NCBI GenBank assembly: GCA_963772445.1
Contig: CAVYXK010000014.1
Coordinates: forward strand, 1,016,180 to 1,080,179
DNA from: CAVYXK01 sp963772445
GTDB taxonomy: Bacteria > Pseudomonadota > Alphaproteobacteria > Acetobacterales > Acetobacteraceae
DNA: 64,000 nucleotides
Direction of reading: 5' to 3'
Position numbers and translations under genes: made by a program. Position 1 is the stretch's first letter; the number at the start of each line of letters is the position of its first letter. The notes under the pieces were generated by a model. It was not told the DNA's origin and ran no database searches. It saw nothing but the letters and a program-made list of their open reading frames with translations. Of this stretch, positions 1-10,785 are shown in pieces.

Positions 1-94
1 TGTTGAATATGGCGATCGGCCGGCCGCGGACCGTCACGAGTTTCCTGTTGCCGGGCGGGATCTCCCGCGCCATCGCCACTACGTGCTTGCTCAT
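1..94 (-). CDS. Rieske-type [2Fe-2S] protein, N-terminal part (runs off the window)
   Basis: Reading the minus strand from the ATG at 92-94 gives about 31 residues (beginning MSKHVVAMAREIPPGNRK and continuing with a VRGRPIAIFN-like strand) before the window edge. This is the usual beginning of small Rieske ferredoxins, where a short 'regulated basal strand' precedes the two C-x-H cluster loops; those loops lie outside the window, so the assignment rests on N-terminal resemblance and on context. The gene follows two amidohydrolases on the same strand, an arrangement common in alphaproteobacterial degradation operons. A role as electron donor to an oxygenase is family knowledge, not seen here. 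Confidence 0.6.
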   Translation of the reverse strand, partial: MSKHVVAMAREIPPGNRKLVTVRGRPIAIFN

Positions 95-120
95 GCGGCG
101 TGCTTCCACACTTTGTCGTG

Positions 121-1225
121 TCAGTCCAGATTGTAGGCGGCGCGCGCATTGTCGCGGTACAGCATGCGGCGCTGCTGCTCGGTCAGCGGGATCTTGATCG
201 CGGTTTCCGGGTCGTCGAAATCCCAGTGCGGATAGTCGGTGGCGAACAGGAGCCGGTCCCAGCCGATCCAGTCGAGCATTTTCGACAGGTGCTCCGGTTT
301 TTCCGGTTCATCCATCGGTTGCGTGGTGAACCACATCTGGCTCTTGATGTAGCTCGAGGGTGGGCGATCGAGATGCGGCACTTCGTCGCGCATCCGCTTC
401 CAGTGCTGGTCAAGCCGCCAGCACAGCGGGGCCACCCAGGCGAACTCCCGCCTCGACCAGCACCACCCGCAGTGTCGGATTGCGCGCCAGCACGCCCTCG
501 CACACGAGGCTGGTGACCAGCGCCTGCTGGCTGATCGCCACTTCGTGGTGTTCCTCGGCGTAATAGGACGACCAGCCGGTCGGGGTTACCGCGTGGCCGT
601 TATTGCCGGAGGTGTGCAGTCCGACCGGCAGGTTGTGCGCGGCGGCGGCCTCGTAGATTGGCCAGTAGCGGTGGCGGCCCAGGGGCTCGATCGTGTGCGT
701 TACCATCGATACTTGGGCGAAGTCCTTGTTGCCGGCCCAGTGCTCGATTTCCTTCACGGCGGCTTGGGCATCCTCGCCGGGCACGACGATCGCGGCTTTC
801 AGGCGGGGGTCCTGCTGGGTCCATTCGGCGTATTGCCATTCGTTGACTGCACGGCACAGAGCGGCGCCGAATTCCTGGTTGCGCTGGTCCATGCCGGTGA
901 TCGACAGCAGGTGCAGCATGCCAGTTTCGATTCCGTAGCGGTCGAGCAACTGCTGCTGAAGGAATTTCAGGTTCGAGCCGGGCGGTCCGCCGTTCGGCGG
1001 CCAGGTGTCCTTGCGCGACAGCGCCGGGGCCGACTTGAAATAAGGCGAGGAGCTGATGAAGGGCATCGGCCGTCGCGACCCGTAGGTGGCGAGATGGTCG
1101 CGCCATCTCTGCGACAGGTAGGGATGAAGGTCCTCGGGCGAGCGCAGCGCGTGATGCACGTCGCAGTCGATCAGGCCGAGGCGCGCCGGTTGCGTGGCCG
1201 CGCGGTCGAGCAAGCTTTGGCTCAT
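121..1225 (-). pseudogene. amidohydrolase family 2 protein, frameshifted
   Basis: The start ATG at 1225 overlaps the stop of the upstream amidohydrolase (ATGA), which implies translational coupling. The protein begins MSQSLLDRAATQP and shows the family 'LIDCDVHHALRSPEDL' metal-binding start, a central 'VGLHTSGNNGHA' segment and a C-terminal 'LLFATDYPHWDFDD' motif, as in Amidohydro_2 (PF04909) enzymes. The reading frame breaks near 447-450: an extra base in GCGGGAGTTCGCC, where GCGGGATTCGCC would give the expected EAGFAW. The C-terminal 104 residues continue in another frame to 121. Either a recent pseudogene or a sequencing indel; reading both frames gives a normal length of about 367 residues. 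Same operon as the Rieske gene. Confidence 0.8.
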
Positions 1226-2292
1226 GCAACGGTCTCCTTGAGACGGGGGTATGTGTCGAGCGGGTTGTCCACCAGCAGCTTGCGCACCAGTGACGCGTCG
1301 AGCCCGGCGGGCAAGGCGTCGTCGCCGTCGAACTGCCAGTGCGGATAGTCGGTGGAGAACAGCAGCGCGCGGTCGGAGCCGATCATGTCGATTGTCTGTG
1401 CGAGTTGATCGAGCTCGGGCGGCGCGTCGGTGGGTTGCAGTGTGAAACGCACGTTCTCGCGGATGATGTCGGCTGGGGCGCGATCGACCCAGGGGATCTC
1501 GGCACGCATTGCTCGCCAGGTCTTTACTTGGCGCCACATGAACTGCGGCAGCCAGGTGAAGCCGGCTTCGGCCAGCACCACCGTAAGATTGGGGAATTTG
1601 GTGAAAACGCCCTCGGCGACCAGGCTGAGCAACTGGGCCTGGAAGGCGTGCGACATCACCACATAGTCTTCGAGATAATAGGAGGGCCAGCCGTTGGAGG
1701 TGGTGGCGTGGCGGAACGTGTTGCCGGCATGGATGCAGAGCGGCAGCGCGTGCTTTTCTGCCGCGGCGTAGATTGGCCAATACATGCGGCGGCCGAGCGG
1801 TGCCTCGATTGCGGCCGGCACGAGAATCTGCACGAAGCGCTTGTCGGGGGCGCGGCGTTCGATCTCCGCCACTGCGAGGTCGGGGTCCTGGATGGGCACG
1901 ACGATCGATGCGCGCAGGCGGGGCTCGCGGTCGAGCCATTCGGCGGCCAGCCAGTCGTTGATCGCGCGCGCCAATGCCGCGGCAAAGTCCACGTTGAACG
2001 TTCCGGCTGCGCCATACAGGCAGTTGCAGATCGCCGCCTTCGTGCCGAACGCATCGAGTGTGTGGGTGCGCAGTGCCTCGAGGCTGCTGCCCGGCTTGGC
2101 ACCGCTTACGCGCCAGTCGGGCCGGCAATTGGCCGGCGCGTTCAGCGGGAAGCTGCTGGAATCGAGACCGTCGATCCCGCGCACCGTGACTTGCTCGCGC
2201 CAGTGCTCGTCCAGGTACGGCAGCAGGGCGCGCATGCCCGGCACGGCGGGATGAATGTCGCAGTCGATCGCGCCGATGCGCGGGAAGCTCAT
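1222..2292 (-). CDS. amidohydrolase family 2 (metal-dependent hydrolase)
   Basis: 356 residues from the ATG at 2292, chosen because GAAGGAG lies just upstream; a longer open frame to 2463 lacks such a site. Metal-ligand D-x-H is seen at the N-terminus (GAIDCDIHPAV), a 'LCIHAGNTFRHA' histidine near the middle and a C-terminal 'LLFSTDYPHWQFDG' aspartate motif, all typical of Amidohydro_2 TIM-barrel enzymes related to ACMS decarboxylase. Length is normal. It is a diverged paralogue of the next gene, with which it overlaps by four bases. Substrate is not predictable; the pairing with a Rieske protein suggests catabolism of a cyclic or aromatic compound. Confidence 0.85.
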   Translation of the reverse strand: MSFPRIGAIDCDIHPAVPGMRALLPYLDEHWREQVTVRGIDGLDSSSFPLNAPANCRPDWRVSGAKPGSSLEALRTHTLDAFGTKAAICNCLYGAAGTFNVDFAAALARAINDWLAAEWLDREPRLRASIVVPIQDPDLAVAEIERRAPDKRFVQILVPAAIEAPLGRRMYWPIYAAAEKHALPLCIHAGNTFRHATTSNGWPSYYLEDYVVMSHAFQAQLLSLVAEGVFTKFPNLTVVLAEAGFTWLPQFMWRQVKTWRAMRAEIPWVDRAPADIIRENVRFTLQPTDAPPELDQLAQTIDMIGSDRALLFSTDYPHWQFDGDDALPAGLDASLVRKLLVDNPLDTYPRLKETVA

Positions 2293-2493
2293 GTTGTGGC
2301 GGCTCCTTCTCACCGGAAACGCTACAGCCGCGCCGGGCGCGTCGCAACCCGGGGGCTCGGTTTCGCAAGCGGCGGGGCTCGGCGCTGGCGATCGCTGAGG
2401 CGTACTGGGGGCGAAGGTCGAGTTGGCGGCGCTGACTCGCCGGACGAGGCGCGGAGTAAGCAAATCTTAATCAATTAGCCGTAAGACGCTTGT

Positions 2494-3669
2494 ATGCATT
2501 GGCTCAGAGCCGTGGCTCCCACATCGACAACGGACCTGCTGGCGCGTCTGGTGACATTCGACACCACTAGTTGTAATTCCAATCTCGATTTCGTCGGCTT
2601 TGTGCGTGCGTGGCTTAATCAGTACGATGTGCCTTATCGGCTGAGCTTCGATCCGGCAGGCCAAAAGGCCAACCTGCACGCGACTATCGGCCCGGTACAG
2701 CCGGGCGGTATAGCCTTTTCCGGCCATGTCGACACGGTTTCGATTGATGGCCAGACGTGGACGGGTGACCCTTTCACGCTGCGCAGACAGGACGGCAAAC
2801 TGATTGGGCGTGGTTCATGCGATATGAAAGGCTTCCTTGCTGCTCTCCTGGCGGCCGTGCCGCAGATCAGGGCTCGCAATCTCACCTGTCCGGTGCACTT
2901 GCTCTTCACTTACGACGAGGAGGTAGGTTATCATGGAGTGCGCCGGCTGATCGAGGATATCGAGAAGTCCGGATTGCGGCCAGCCGCCTGCGTGGTCGGC
3001 GAAGCAACGGGAATGGCGCCCGTCCTTGCCCAGAAAGGGCGCTTGGTGCTGCGCGTCGATGTGCATGGTCGCGCGAGCCATTCCAGTGAGGCACATAGAG
3101 GGGTCAATGCGGTCCATGCCGCCGCCGAGGCCATCGCCTGGCTGGCCGCTGAAGCACGCCGTATCGCTCGCGAGGGTCCGACCGAAGCCGGCTTCGATCC
3201 GCCGTACAGCACGCTTCAGGTCAGCAATATAACCTGTGGCGCCTTGCCGAACACGGTTCCCGACCGTGCGAGCTTCGAGGTGGAATGGCGCAACATTCCA
3301 GCCGACAATCCGAGAGAGGGGCTTCTCCGTCTCCAGACGCATGTGCTCACCACGATCGAACCCCGGATGCGCGCGCTCCATACCAGCACTGGCTTCGAGT
3401 ACGCGGTGCTACTCGAACTCGCTGCCCTTTCACTACCGCCAGAGCATGAACTCGCGCGTGCGGTGTGCGAGATCTCCAGCGTGCCGTTCGGCGGCAAAGT
3501 GAGCTATTGCAGCGAGGGCTCGCTTTACCAGCCCGCCGGCATCCCCTGTGCGGTGTGCGGTCCAGGCGATGTCGCCCAGGCGCATCAACCGGACGAATGG
3601 ATCTCCGAAAGTCAGCTCGCAGCGTGCGACCAATTCATTTGCCGACTGGTGGATCGCCTCGCAACGTGA
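2494..3669 (+). CDS. argE: M20 family deacetylase, acetylornithine deacetylase-like
   Basis: 391 residues, the usual length for ArgE/DapE-type M20 metallopeptidases. Visible motifs: SGHVDTVS (first zinc ligand, residues about 75-80), GRGSCDMKGF (bridging Asp), DEEVGYHG (catalytic Glu pair) and VVGEATGM. The C-terminal half carries the small dimerisation domain (HGRASHSS) and a final SEGSLYQPAG/CGPGDVAQAHQPDEW block containing the last His ligand, which matches ArgE more than DapE. It would deacetylate N-acetylornithine or a similar N-acyl amino acid in the cytoplasm. It stands alone, divergent from the amidohydrolase operon, so a broader N-acyl-amino-acid hydrolase role is possible. Confidence 0.82.
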   Translation: MHWLRAVAPTSTTDLLARLVTFDTTSCNSNLDFVGFVRAWLNQYDVPYRLSFDPAGQKANLHATIGPVQPGGIAFSGHVDTVSIDGQTWTGDPFTLRRQDGKLIGRGSCDMKGFLAALLAAVPQIRARNLTCPVHLLFTYDEEVGYHGVRRLIEDIEKSGLRPAACVVGEATGMAPVLAQKGRLVLRVDVHGRASHSSEAHRGVNAVHAAAEAIAWLAAEARRIAREGPTEAGFDPPYSTLQVSNITCGALPNTVPDRASFEVEWRNIPADNPREGLLRLQTHVLTTIEPRMRALHTSTGFEYAVLLELAALSLPPEHELARAVCEISSVPFGGKVSYCSEGSLYQPAGIPCAVCGPGDVAQAHQPDEWISESQLAACDQFICRLVDRLAT

Positions 3670-3682
3670 GGGGAGGACCGGA

Positions 3683-6372
3683 TCAGGAAGCCAGCAGGAG
3701 GTCTTCTCGTATCGCGATCGAACCGCCAACCGGGCCAAGCGGGCGAGCTTTCTCCCGCAGGAACTCCTCTACCCGCTCGGCCGGCATCGGCCGGCCCAGC
3801 AGATAACCCTGGACTTCCGAGCAGCCCCGGTGCTGCAGCATCAATAGCTGCTGCCGGGTCTCCACCCCTTCGCCAACCACCGCGAGGCCCAGATTATGGC
3901 ACATTGCCAGGATGGCTTCGAGGATCACGCGGACGCCCTGATCGCTCGCTTGTCCCTGCACGAAGGATTTGTCGATCTTGATCTTGTCGAACGGGAAGCG
4001 CCGCAGATAGCTGAGGCTGGAATAACCAGTGCCGAAATCGTCCAGCGTGATACAGATGCCCATGGTCTTCAGAGCATGCAAAGTGTCCAGCACGCATCTG
4101 TTGTCGTCAGCCATCACGCTTTCGGTCACCTCGATCTCGAGAAGCTCCGCCGGGAGTCCTGTTCGCGCCAGAACGGCAGCGACGTCGTCTTGCAGCCCCG
4201 GCTCACGGAGTTGCATCAATGAGACGTTGACCGCGACCCGGTGCGGCCTTTGCCAGTCGGCCGCGGCGGCACAGGCTTGTTCGAGAACCCAGCAACCAAG
4301 TCGATTGATCAAGCCACACTGCTCGGCGACATGGATGAAGATCTCTGGCGAGATATAGCCTCGGACCGGATGTCGCCACCGCGCCAGCGCCTCGAACCCG
4401 GTGATCTGCAAGGAGGTGCCAGAAAATTCTGGCTGAAAATAAACCTCCAGTTCACGGTTATCCAACGCTCGACGCAGATCGCTCTCCAGCATATGATGCT
4501 CGTTCACAGCCAGGATCATCTGCTCGTCGAAGCAGCGGAACGCACCGCGTCCACTGGCTTTGGCGCTATACAGAGCGATGTCCGCATGCTTTAGCAAGGC
4601 ATCACAGTCCTGCCCGTCCTTGGGATGGAACGCGATGCCAATGCTGGCACCGATGCGCACTTGGTGGCCGGCGACGTCTGCCGGCTCAGCCAACCGTTGC
4701 AGCACGTGTCGCGCGAACAAAGCGGCCTCTGCTGGTTGCTGCAACCCTGGTTGCACAATGACGAATTCGTCGCCGCCCAGCCGCGCCACGAAATCGGTCT
4801 CGCGCACCAGCTTCTGCAGTCGCCGCGCGACCAGGATCAGAAGCTGGTCCCCGACGTCGTGGCCCAACGTGTCGTTGATGCCCTTGAACCCATCCAGGTC
4901 GATCATCATGAAGGCAGTAGACACCTGCACGTCGGCAGGCCGATCGAGGAACTCCGGGATGCGTTGGCGCAATTGCACCCGGTTTGCCAGGCCGGTGAGG
5001 GTATCGTGGTGCGCCAGATACCGGACTCGGGCATCGGCAAGACGTTGTTCCGTCACGTCCGTGTAAGTGTGAACCGATCCGCCGTCTGCTAATGGATGCC
5101 TGCGCACCTCGATGATCGCGCCGTCGTCGCGGACGACCTCCAACCAACTATCTGCCTCAGGCCGGCGATCGAGACTACCCGAGCGCCGGTTGCAGCATCG
5201 CACCCCGCCAGGTCGAGAGCCCGCTGCGCTGCACGTTTGCGGGCATCCGGCGAGATCTCCTCTGGTAGTCCAAGCAGATCCAGCGCACGCGGGTTGATTA
5301 CCGGAACGTTGCCGTGCGTATCCAGCATCAGAATGCCCTGGCTGATCGTCTCGAGAGTGATGGTCAATGCCCGTCGTGATGCCACGGTGCGTCGCTTCTG
5401 CTTCAGCCAGAACATCCCGATCAAGCCGATCGTAACTGTGGCAACGGCACCACCCTGAACCAGGCGCTTACGCAGCGACCAGTATCGTCGGAAGACGGTG
5501 TTCGCATCGAGGCTGACCATTACAATAAGGGGATATTCCTCGAGATGCCGGAAGCTGGCGATCTGTTCGAGGCCTCTCGACTTTTCGTGGAAACTGGCCA
5601 CGCCGCTGCGCCGGCTCAGCACGCTCTGCAGCGCCGGCGTCCCCTTGATGCTGCTGCCGATCACGCCCGACAGCAGGGGGCCGCGCGCCAGCACCACTCC
5701 CTCGGCCGAGATTAGCGACACGAACCCGCTGCCGAGGTCGAGCGTCTGATAAAAGCGCGACAATTCGTCGCATCCCAGCGAGAGCAACGTGACGCCGGCA
5801 AATTCGCCGTTTCGATCCAACAGTTTCCGAGTAAACTGGATGGTGTCCTGGTTGCTGACCCGGCCATGCACCGGCCGGCTGATGAAGAGATCGTCGCGCC
5901 CGGGATTGACCTGGGCCCGGAAATGGGGGCGGTCCGCGATGCTGACGTTTGGCGGGATCGGCAGCGTATCGGCAAACACGTGCCCGGTACGGTCAGCCAT
6001 TCCGATCGCGGCCGTCATCTTGTCAGGCAGGATCTGATTACGCGCCCACTCGTTGAAGTTGAACCGCTCGCCCTGCGCCGTGTAGAAGGCGCGGGCGCTC
6101 AGCAGGATCTGGTCGATCTCGCCGATCGTGCGGCGCGTGCTCTCCTCGAAGGCGCGGGCAAGGTTGCTGGCCGACTGCTTGGCGGCGGTCTCGGTCGCGG
6201 AGTATTCGTGGGTCAGCGCGATGGTGATGCTGGCCCAGAGCAGGGCGAGAAGGCAGAGAACGGCAACCAGTTCTGGCAACAGCGATTCTGTATCCGAACG
6301 GACAAGATGACCGCCGATGCGGCGTGCCAGCTTACGTAGCAGAGAGGCTAGCATGGGACAGAGTGTACACAT
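3683..6372 (-). pseudogene. Cache-PAS-GGDEF-EAL c-di-GMP signalling protein, frameshifted
   Basis: The N-terminal frame (start 6372 or 6354; GGAGA lies 12 bases before the former) encodes a membrane segment (LVAVLCLLALLWASITIAL), a periplasmic Cache sensor of about 250 residues (RTIGEIDQILLSARAF, DRPHFRAQVNPGRDDLFIS), a second membrane helix (GAVATVTIGLIGMFWL) and a PAS-like region. Near 5145-5160 the frame changes; the second frame continues LEVVRDDGAIIEVRRHPLADGG, then GGDEF (RLGGDEFVIV) and EAL (GFEALARWRHP, with DDFGTGYSSLSYL) domains to 3683. Both catalytic signatures look intact, so an undamaged protein could make and degrade c-di-GMP. As given the product would stop before the GGDEF domain. 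Confidence 0.85.
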
Positions 6373-6675
6373 GGGTTGCGGCCATCTCCGGCCACTTCCG
6401 TGCCCCGTTTCATGGTGCGCAAGCTGCGGTCGTGAACTTGGCTCGGCCACCCTGTTCTCAGACCCCGTACATCGCACCGCATGATCTCGGCGTACCCATG
6501 GATGCACCGGCTCGGTTGACAACTGACTTCATTTTTGACCTGTTCCCGCCTGCCGGCCCATGTCCCTCTTTTAAGGGAACATCGCTAACGCCTCCTTAAC
6601 GCTGTTGGCCCACAAGCATCCACTTAACGTGAGCGGCGCTCAGGCGCTGCACCAAGCCGAGCGGATGTAGACGCG

Positions 6676-7194
6676 ATGGACGGATATGGATTGCAAATGC
6701 TGAGTGACGCGGGTTTTGCGGACCGTCGGCGACCTGGCTCCGAGCTCGACATCGAGGAAGCCGCCCGGGCGACTCTGAGTGCGGCGGTCGGCCTGGCGCG
6801 GGTCGGAGATTGCCAGCGGGCGCGAGAATTATGCGCGGCTGTCATCTTTGAGATTCAGCCGCTCATGGCTGCCCGTAGGGATTTGCTACGCATCACTCTG
6901 TATGCGCTCTTGGTAGCTCGTGGCTTCAAGCTGCTGTCGCGCTTCGTGATGGCAATGCGCGGATCAGATATGCAGATTGCGCTGATGCCAAGCTGCGGGG
7001 GGGCCGCTGCGCCGCCGTGCCGCGTCGAGCAGCGGGGACGGACGATCTATGCGGTGGATCCAGGCTGGCTCGCCCGGCTATCGCCAGATGACGGATTCCT
7101 GGGACGCTGGAGCGACGCGCTCGGCGATGGGTGTGGCAGCTATTTGGATGAGATCGTTGCAGAAGAGCTGGAGCACCATCTCCAGCCGGCCTGA
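6676..7194 (+). CDS. hypothetical protein
   Basis: 172 residues starting MDGYGLQMLSDAG. The N-terminal half is helical and alanine/arginine-rich (EEAARATLSAAVGLARVGDCQRARELCAAV), resembling a TPR-like helical pair; the C-terminal half is mixed and ends acidic (YLDEIVAEELEHHLQPA). No signal peptide, membrane helix or known catalytic motif is seen. It lies between the divergent c-di-GMP gene and the convergent pxpC remnant, with no obvious partner. I do not recognise the family. Confidence 0.6.
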   Translation: MDGYGLQMLSDAGFADRRRPGSELDIEEAARATLSAAVGLARVGDCQRARELCAAVIFEIQPLMAARRDLLRITLYALLVARGFKLLSRFVMAMRGSDMQIALMPSCGGAAAPPCRVEQRGRTIYAVDPGWLARLSPDDGFLGRWSDALGDGCGSYLDEIVAEELEHHLQPA

Positions 7195-8043
7195 GCTGGC
7201 ATGGTCCTAGCCCGGCAGCCATGACAGGCGCACCGGAGATCCGGGAATCTCATTTATCCTCTGCTTCAGTCCATCGAGCATGGCGCGGTATCTGCGATAC
7301 AGATGTTGCGCCGTCTCGACGTCGACAGCTTCGAATGCTACTGCCCTCCCAGCCTTCATCTGCACGAAGCGCGGCAAATCAGCGGTGATGACTGTAGCCA
7401 GCTTCGGGTAACCGCCGATCGTCTGGCAATCCATCAGCAACACGACAGGCTGGCCAGCGCCCGGCACCTGGATGCAGCCTGGCACCAGGCCGTCCGACAA
7501 TACGTTATAGCCGCGGGCGTGGGCGATCGGCGGACCCTCCAGCCAGGTACCCATCCGATCCCCGCGATGGCTGACACGGTAAGAGGAGTTGAGGAAAGCG
7601 TCGATCGTATCCGACGTGAAGTAGTCATCTTGAGGTCCGAGAACGATTCGGAGTGGTCCGGGCGCTTGACGGATGGGGGCGATGCGACGTTCCCGCCCGT
7701 ACGGAGCACGGGCAGCTCGTAAGGGCAGGGCGTCGCCCTCCGACAGACGGCGTCCGCCGAGTCCGCCCATGCCGGAGCGCAGGTGGGTGGCACAGCTCCC
7801 GAGCTGCGGCGGCAAGTTGAAACCGTTGGCCACAGCGAGATAACCCCAGACCGCGTCGGGTGCTCCGCCGATAACGAGACGTTGTCCACGTCGCATCGTA
7901 TGGCTCCGCCAACATACCAACGGAGAACCGTCGGCCGAGACCGAAAAATCCCCACCAGTCACCGCGATGCGGCAGGACTCCGCTGCTACTTCCCACGTGC
8001 CGCCAACATGCGCGAACTCCAAAGCAGCGGTGTCCGGAGCATT

Positions 8044-8052
8044 GCCAACCAA
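8044..8052. repeat. 9-bp target-site duplication of composite copy A
   Basis: GCCAACCAA here and at 11804-11812, immediately outside the terminal inverted repeats. One copy belongs to the original pxpC reading frame (VANALVGN). Confidence 0.93.
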
Positions 8053-8516
8053 CTCAAAACTCCCCTCATTTATCAAACCGGTCCGAAAACGTCTGCGAAG
8101 AGAGGTTGCTCGTGCAGCATTTGGGAGAAGCGCTGCATCAATGGGCGCAGCCAGTCGTCACGCATGGTCGGGATGAGGTCATAGAGCAGGCAGCCCTGGC
8201 GGAACAACGAATGGGCACGGCGTTTGGCGGTGTTGGTCTTGAGCATCCGATCATAACCCAAGGCTTCGCCGGCGGCCCCCAGCAAGGTCAGCAGGACGAC
8301 GGCGAATGCGTTGATCAGCCATAGCCGGTCACGCCGCTCGGGGGATTTGACACGGATGGTGCCCAGACCCATGCCGAAGCGCAGGTCCTTGCTGTCGCGT
8401 AAGCTGCATTCGATATCCCATCCATGATACCGCTGATAGTTTAACCAACTCGCCGGGACCGCCCATACTCGGCCGCGAGGCGCTTCGAGCGCTGGTTCGC
8501 TGGCTGGGATCACGCG

Positions 8517-8762
8517 ATGAACGAGGCCGGTCGACCGGTATGGCAGATGTTGCCCGACGACCGGCGACGCACGGTGCTGCGTGCACTGACGCTGATGACA
8601 CTTCGCCAGAGCCGCGCGGTGGTTGTGGCCGGGGAGTCCAATCATGGTGAGCGAGGTTTGGTGTCCGGCGCCCCACGGCATGGTGTCGGACAAGATCCAC
8701 CGTCGGCATCGGGAGCGGATGGCGATAGTCTACATTCGCCAGTCCACGCTTCAGCAGGTTGA
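8517..8762 (+). CDS. small accessory ORF upstream of the serine recombinase (copy A)
   Basis: 81 residues from the ATG at 8517: MNEAGRPVWQMLPDDRRRTV followed by a helical LRALTLMTLRQSRAVV stretch. The same frame is open upstream to about 8445 (RRFERWFAGWDHA). It overlaps the start of the recombinase gene by 119 bases in another frame. Short helical ORFs of this kind often precede recombinases of this class, but I cannot name a family. The sequence is conserved in copy B, which is weak evidence because the copies are almost identical overall. Confidence 0.4.
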   Translation: MNEAGRPVWQMLPDDRRRTVLRALTLMTLRQSRAVVVAGESNHGERGLVSGAPRHGVGQDPPSASGADGDSLHSPVHASAG

Positions 8763-10785
8763 GCGACACCAAGAATCGACGCGGCTGCAATATGCTCTGG
8801 TGGATCGGGCGCTGCAGCTTGGCTGGGACCGCGCATCGATCGTGGTGATCGACGATGATTTGGGGCGGTCTGGTGCCTCGATCGAGGGCCGTCCCGGCTT
8901 CCAGCGTCTGGTGGCAGAGGTCGGTCTCGGCCATGTCGGCATTGTGCTGGGGGTGGAGATGTCGCGGCTCGCCCGATCATGCCGGGATTGGCATCAGCTG
9001 CTGGAGATCTGCGCGTTGTTCGACACGTTGATTGCGGATTCCGAAGGCGTGTACGATGCGGGTAATTTTAACGATCGCCTGCTGCTGGGCTTAAAGGGTA
9101 CCATGTCTGAGGCCGAACTTCACATCATCAAGGCGCGGATGTTAGAGGGGCGGCGAGCGAAGGCCCGTCGCGGCGAACTCGGCAAGACGGTACCGATGGG
9201 ATATCTGCGGCGTCCGTCGGGGGAAGTCGTCCTGGAGCCCGACGAACAGGCGCAGGCGACGATCCGGCTGGTATTCGACCTGTTCGATCGGTTTCGCACC
9301 ATTGGCAAGGTGCTGCGCTACTTGGTCGATCATGACATCGGGATGCCGGTGCGCACGCAGGGCGGCACCAACAAGGGCGAGTTGGAATGGCATCGCCCCA
9401 ACCGGGTTTCGCTGAATGATCTGTTGCACAATCCGACCTATGCGGGTGTCTACCTATATGGCCGGCGAGCGTCTGATCCACGCCGGCGCAAACCAGGGCG
9501 ACCGGGTACTGGACGGCGCTCCAGCCCTCCGGAGGAAGCCGAGGTGTTTCTGCCGGACCGTCTTCCAGCTTACATCAGTTGGGAACAGTATCAGCGCAAT
9601 CAAACGCAGCTTCGGTCGAACAAGGCGACGGTCTCTGGAGTGCCACGCGCCGGCCAGGCCTTGCTGTCTGGGCTGCTGATCTGCCGTCGGTGCGGTCTAC
9701 GAATGACCGCCCAGTACAACCAAAACGGCACCGCTCCGCGCTACGTATGTATCCACTTGGCCAGCGACTACGCTGGACCGGTCTGCCAGACGCTCAAGGC
9801 GGCGCCGCTTGATGCTCTGATAAGCCGGCTTGTGGTGGAGGCGCTCGAGCCGGCTGCGCTGGAGGTAAGCTTGCTGGCGGCCGGCGAGCTGGAACGCGAG
9901 CGCGCGGCGCTGGACGCTCAGTGGCGCCATCGGCTCGAACGAGCAGGCTACCAGGCGCAACGAGCCCGCCGGCAATTCGATGCCATAGAACCGGAGAACC
10001 GACTGGTGGGCCGTACTCTCGAACGCCAATGGGAGCAGGCGCTGGCCGAGCAGGCACGCCTGGCAGGGGACTATGAACGTTTCCAGCGTGACCAGCCGCG
10101 GAGCTTGACCGCAGCCGAAGTTGCAGGAATTCGCCAACTGGCACACGACTTACCCGGCGTCTGGGCAGCCGCCACTCAGGAAGAGCGACAAGCCCTGGTT
10201 CGCCTGCTGCTCGAACGGGTGTTGGTTGAAGTCATCGACGGCACGGAGCAAGTCCGCGTGAGCTGTCATTGGCACGGTGGCCACCAAACCTCGCACCAGC
10301 TGGTTCGACCGGTTGCTCGTCTCGACCAACTCAGCACTTACCACCAACTGACCGCCCGTGCAGCCGAGCTGCGGCGTGCTGGGAAGCGCCATGCAGCGAT
10401 CGCGGAAATCCTCAACCAGGAAGGTTGGCGACCACCTAAGCGACGTGACACATTCACCGCGTTGATGGTTAAGCGTCTCCTCAGCAAAGTCGGAATCGTT
10501 GGGCACAAACGGCGACCTGTGGTCATTGAACGTCAGCCCGAGGAGTGGACGATTACCGAATTGGCTCGGCATCTCGCTATGCCAAAATCGACCCTCTACA
10601 GCTGGGTCCAGGAGGGACGTCTGCGCAGTCGAGCGGTTCGCCACCAGGGCACGACGTTCAAATTGGTGCACGCCGATGATGCCATGATTGCCGCCCTTAA
10701 GCTGGCTCGCGCAACTCCCCCGCCATGGCGTCGTCGGCCGCCGCCAATCGTCGTGGCGGGCTCTCCTGACCCTGTAGAGTCTTGA
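8644..10785 (+). CDS. large serine recombinase (copy A)
   Basis: 713 residues from the ATG at 8644, preceded by GGGGAG; an in-frame ATG at 8623 is less well placed. Domain order: N-terminal resolvase catalytic domain (MAIVYIRQST with the nucleophile Ser34, VEMSRLARSCRDWHQL, DGVYD-like SEGVYDAGNFNDRLL), Recombinase domain (VPMGYLRRPSGEV...NPTYAGVYLYGRR), zinc beta-ribbon with CxxC pairs (LICRRCGLRM... YVCIHLASDYAGPVC), coiled-coil (about 420-480) and an unusual C-terminal helix-turn-helix (ITELARHLAMPKSTLYSWVQEGRL). It would integrate or excise DNA at short sites with a 2-bp core. It is antisense to the host transposase and fills nearly the whole nested element. Confidence 0.92.
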   Translation: MVSEVWCPAPHGMVSDKIHRRHRERMAIVYIRQSTLQQVERHQESTRLQYALVDRALQLGWDRASIVVIDDDLGRSGASIEGRPGFQRLVAEVGLGHVGIVLGVEMSRLARSCRDWHQLLEICALFDTLIADSEGVYDAGNFNDRLLLGLKGTMSEAELHIIKARMLEGRRAKARRGELGKTVPMGYLRRPSGEVVLEPDEQAQATIRLVFDLFDRFRTIGKVLRYLVDHDIGMPVRTQGGTNKGELEWHRPNRVSLNDLLHNPTYAGVYLYGRRASDPRRRKPGRPGTGRRSSPPEEAEVFLPDRLPAYISWEQYQRNQTQLRSNKATVSGVPRAGQALLSGLLICRRCGLRMTAQYNQNGTAPRYVCIHLASDYAGPVCQTLKAAPLDALISRLVVEALEPAALEVSLLAAGELERERAALDAQWRHRLERAGYQAQRARRQFDAIEPENRLVGRTLERQWEQALAEQARLAGDYERFQRDQPRSLTAAEVAGIRQLAHDLPGVWAAATQEERQALVRLLLERVLVEVIDGTEQVRVSCHWHGGHQTSHQLVRPVARLDQLSTYHQLTARAAELRRAGKRHAAIAEILNQEGWRPPKRRDTFTALMVKRLLSKVGIVGHKRRPVVIERQPEEWTITELARHLAMPKSTLYSWVQEGRLRSRAVRHQGTTFKLVHADDAMIAALKLARATPPPWRRRPPPIVVAGSPDPVES

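Noticed and set aside
410..2368. A 652-residue open frame on the minus strand covering both amidohydrolase genes
   Set aside because: Only its last third (from the ATG at 1225) is the real amidohydrolase; the upstream part is an out-of-frame shadow of the 1222-2292 gene.
2494..3381. Antisense frames over the deacetylase gene (for example 2815-3381)
   Set aside because: Codon pattern and motifs belong to the plus-strand M20 enzyme; the others are shadows of high-GC DNA.
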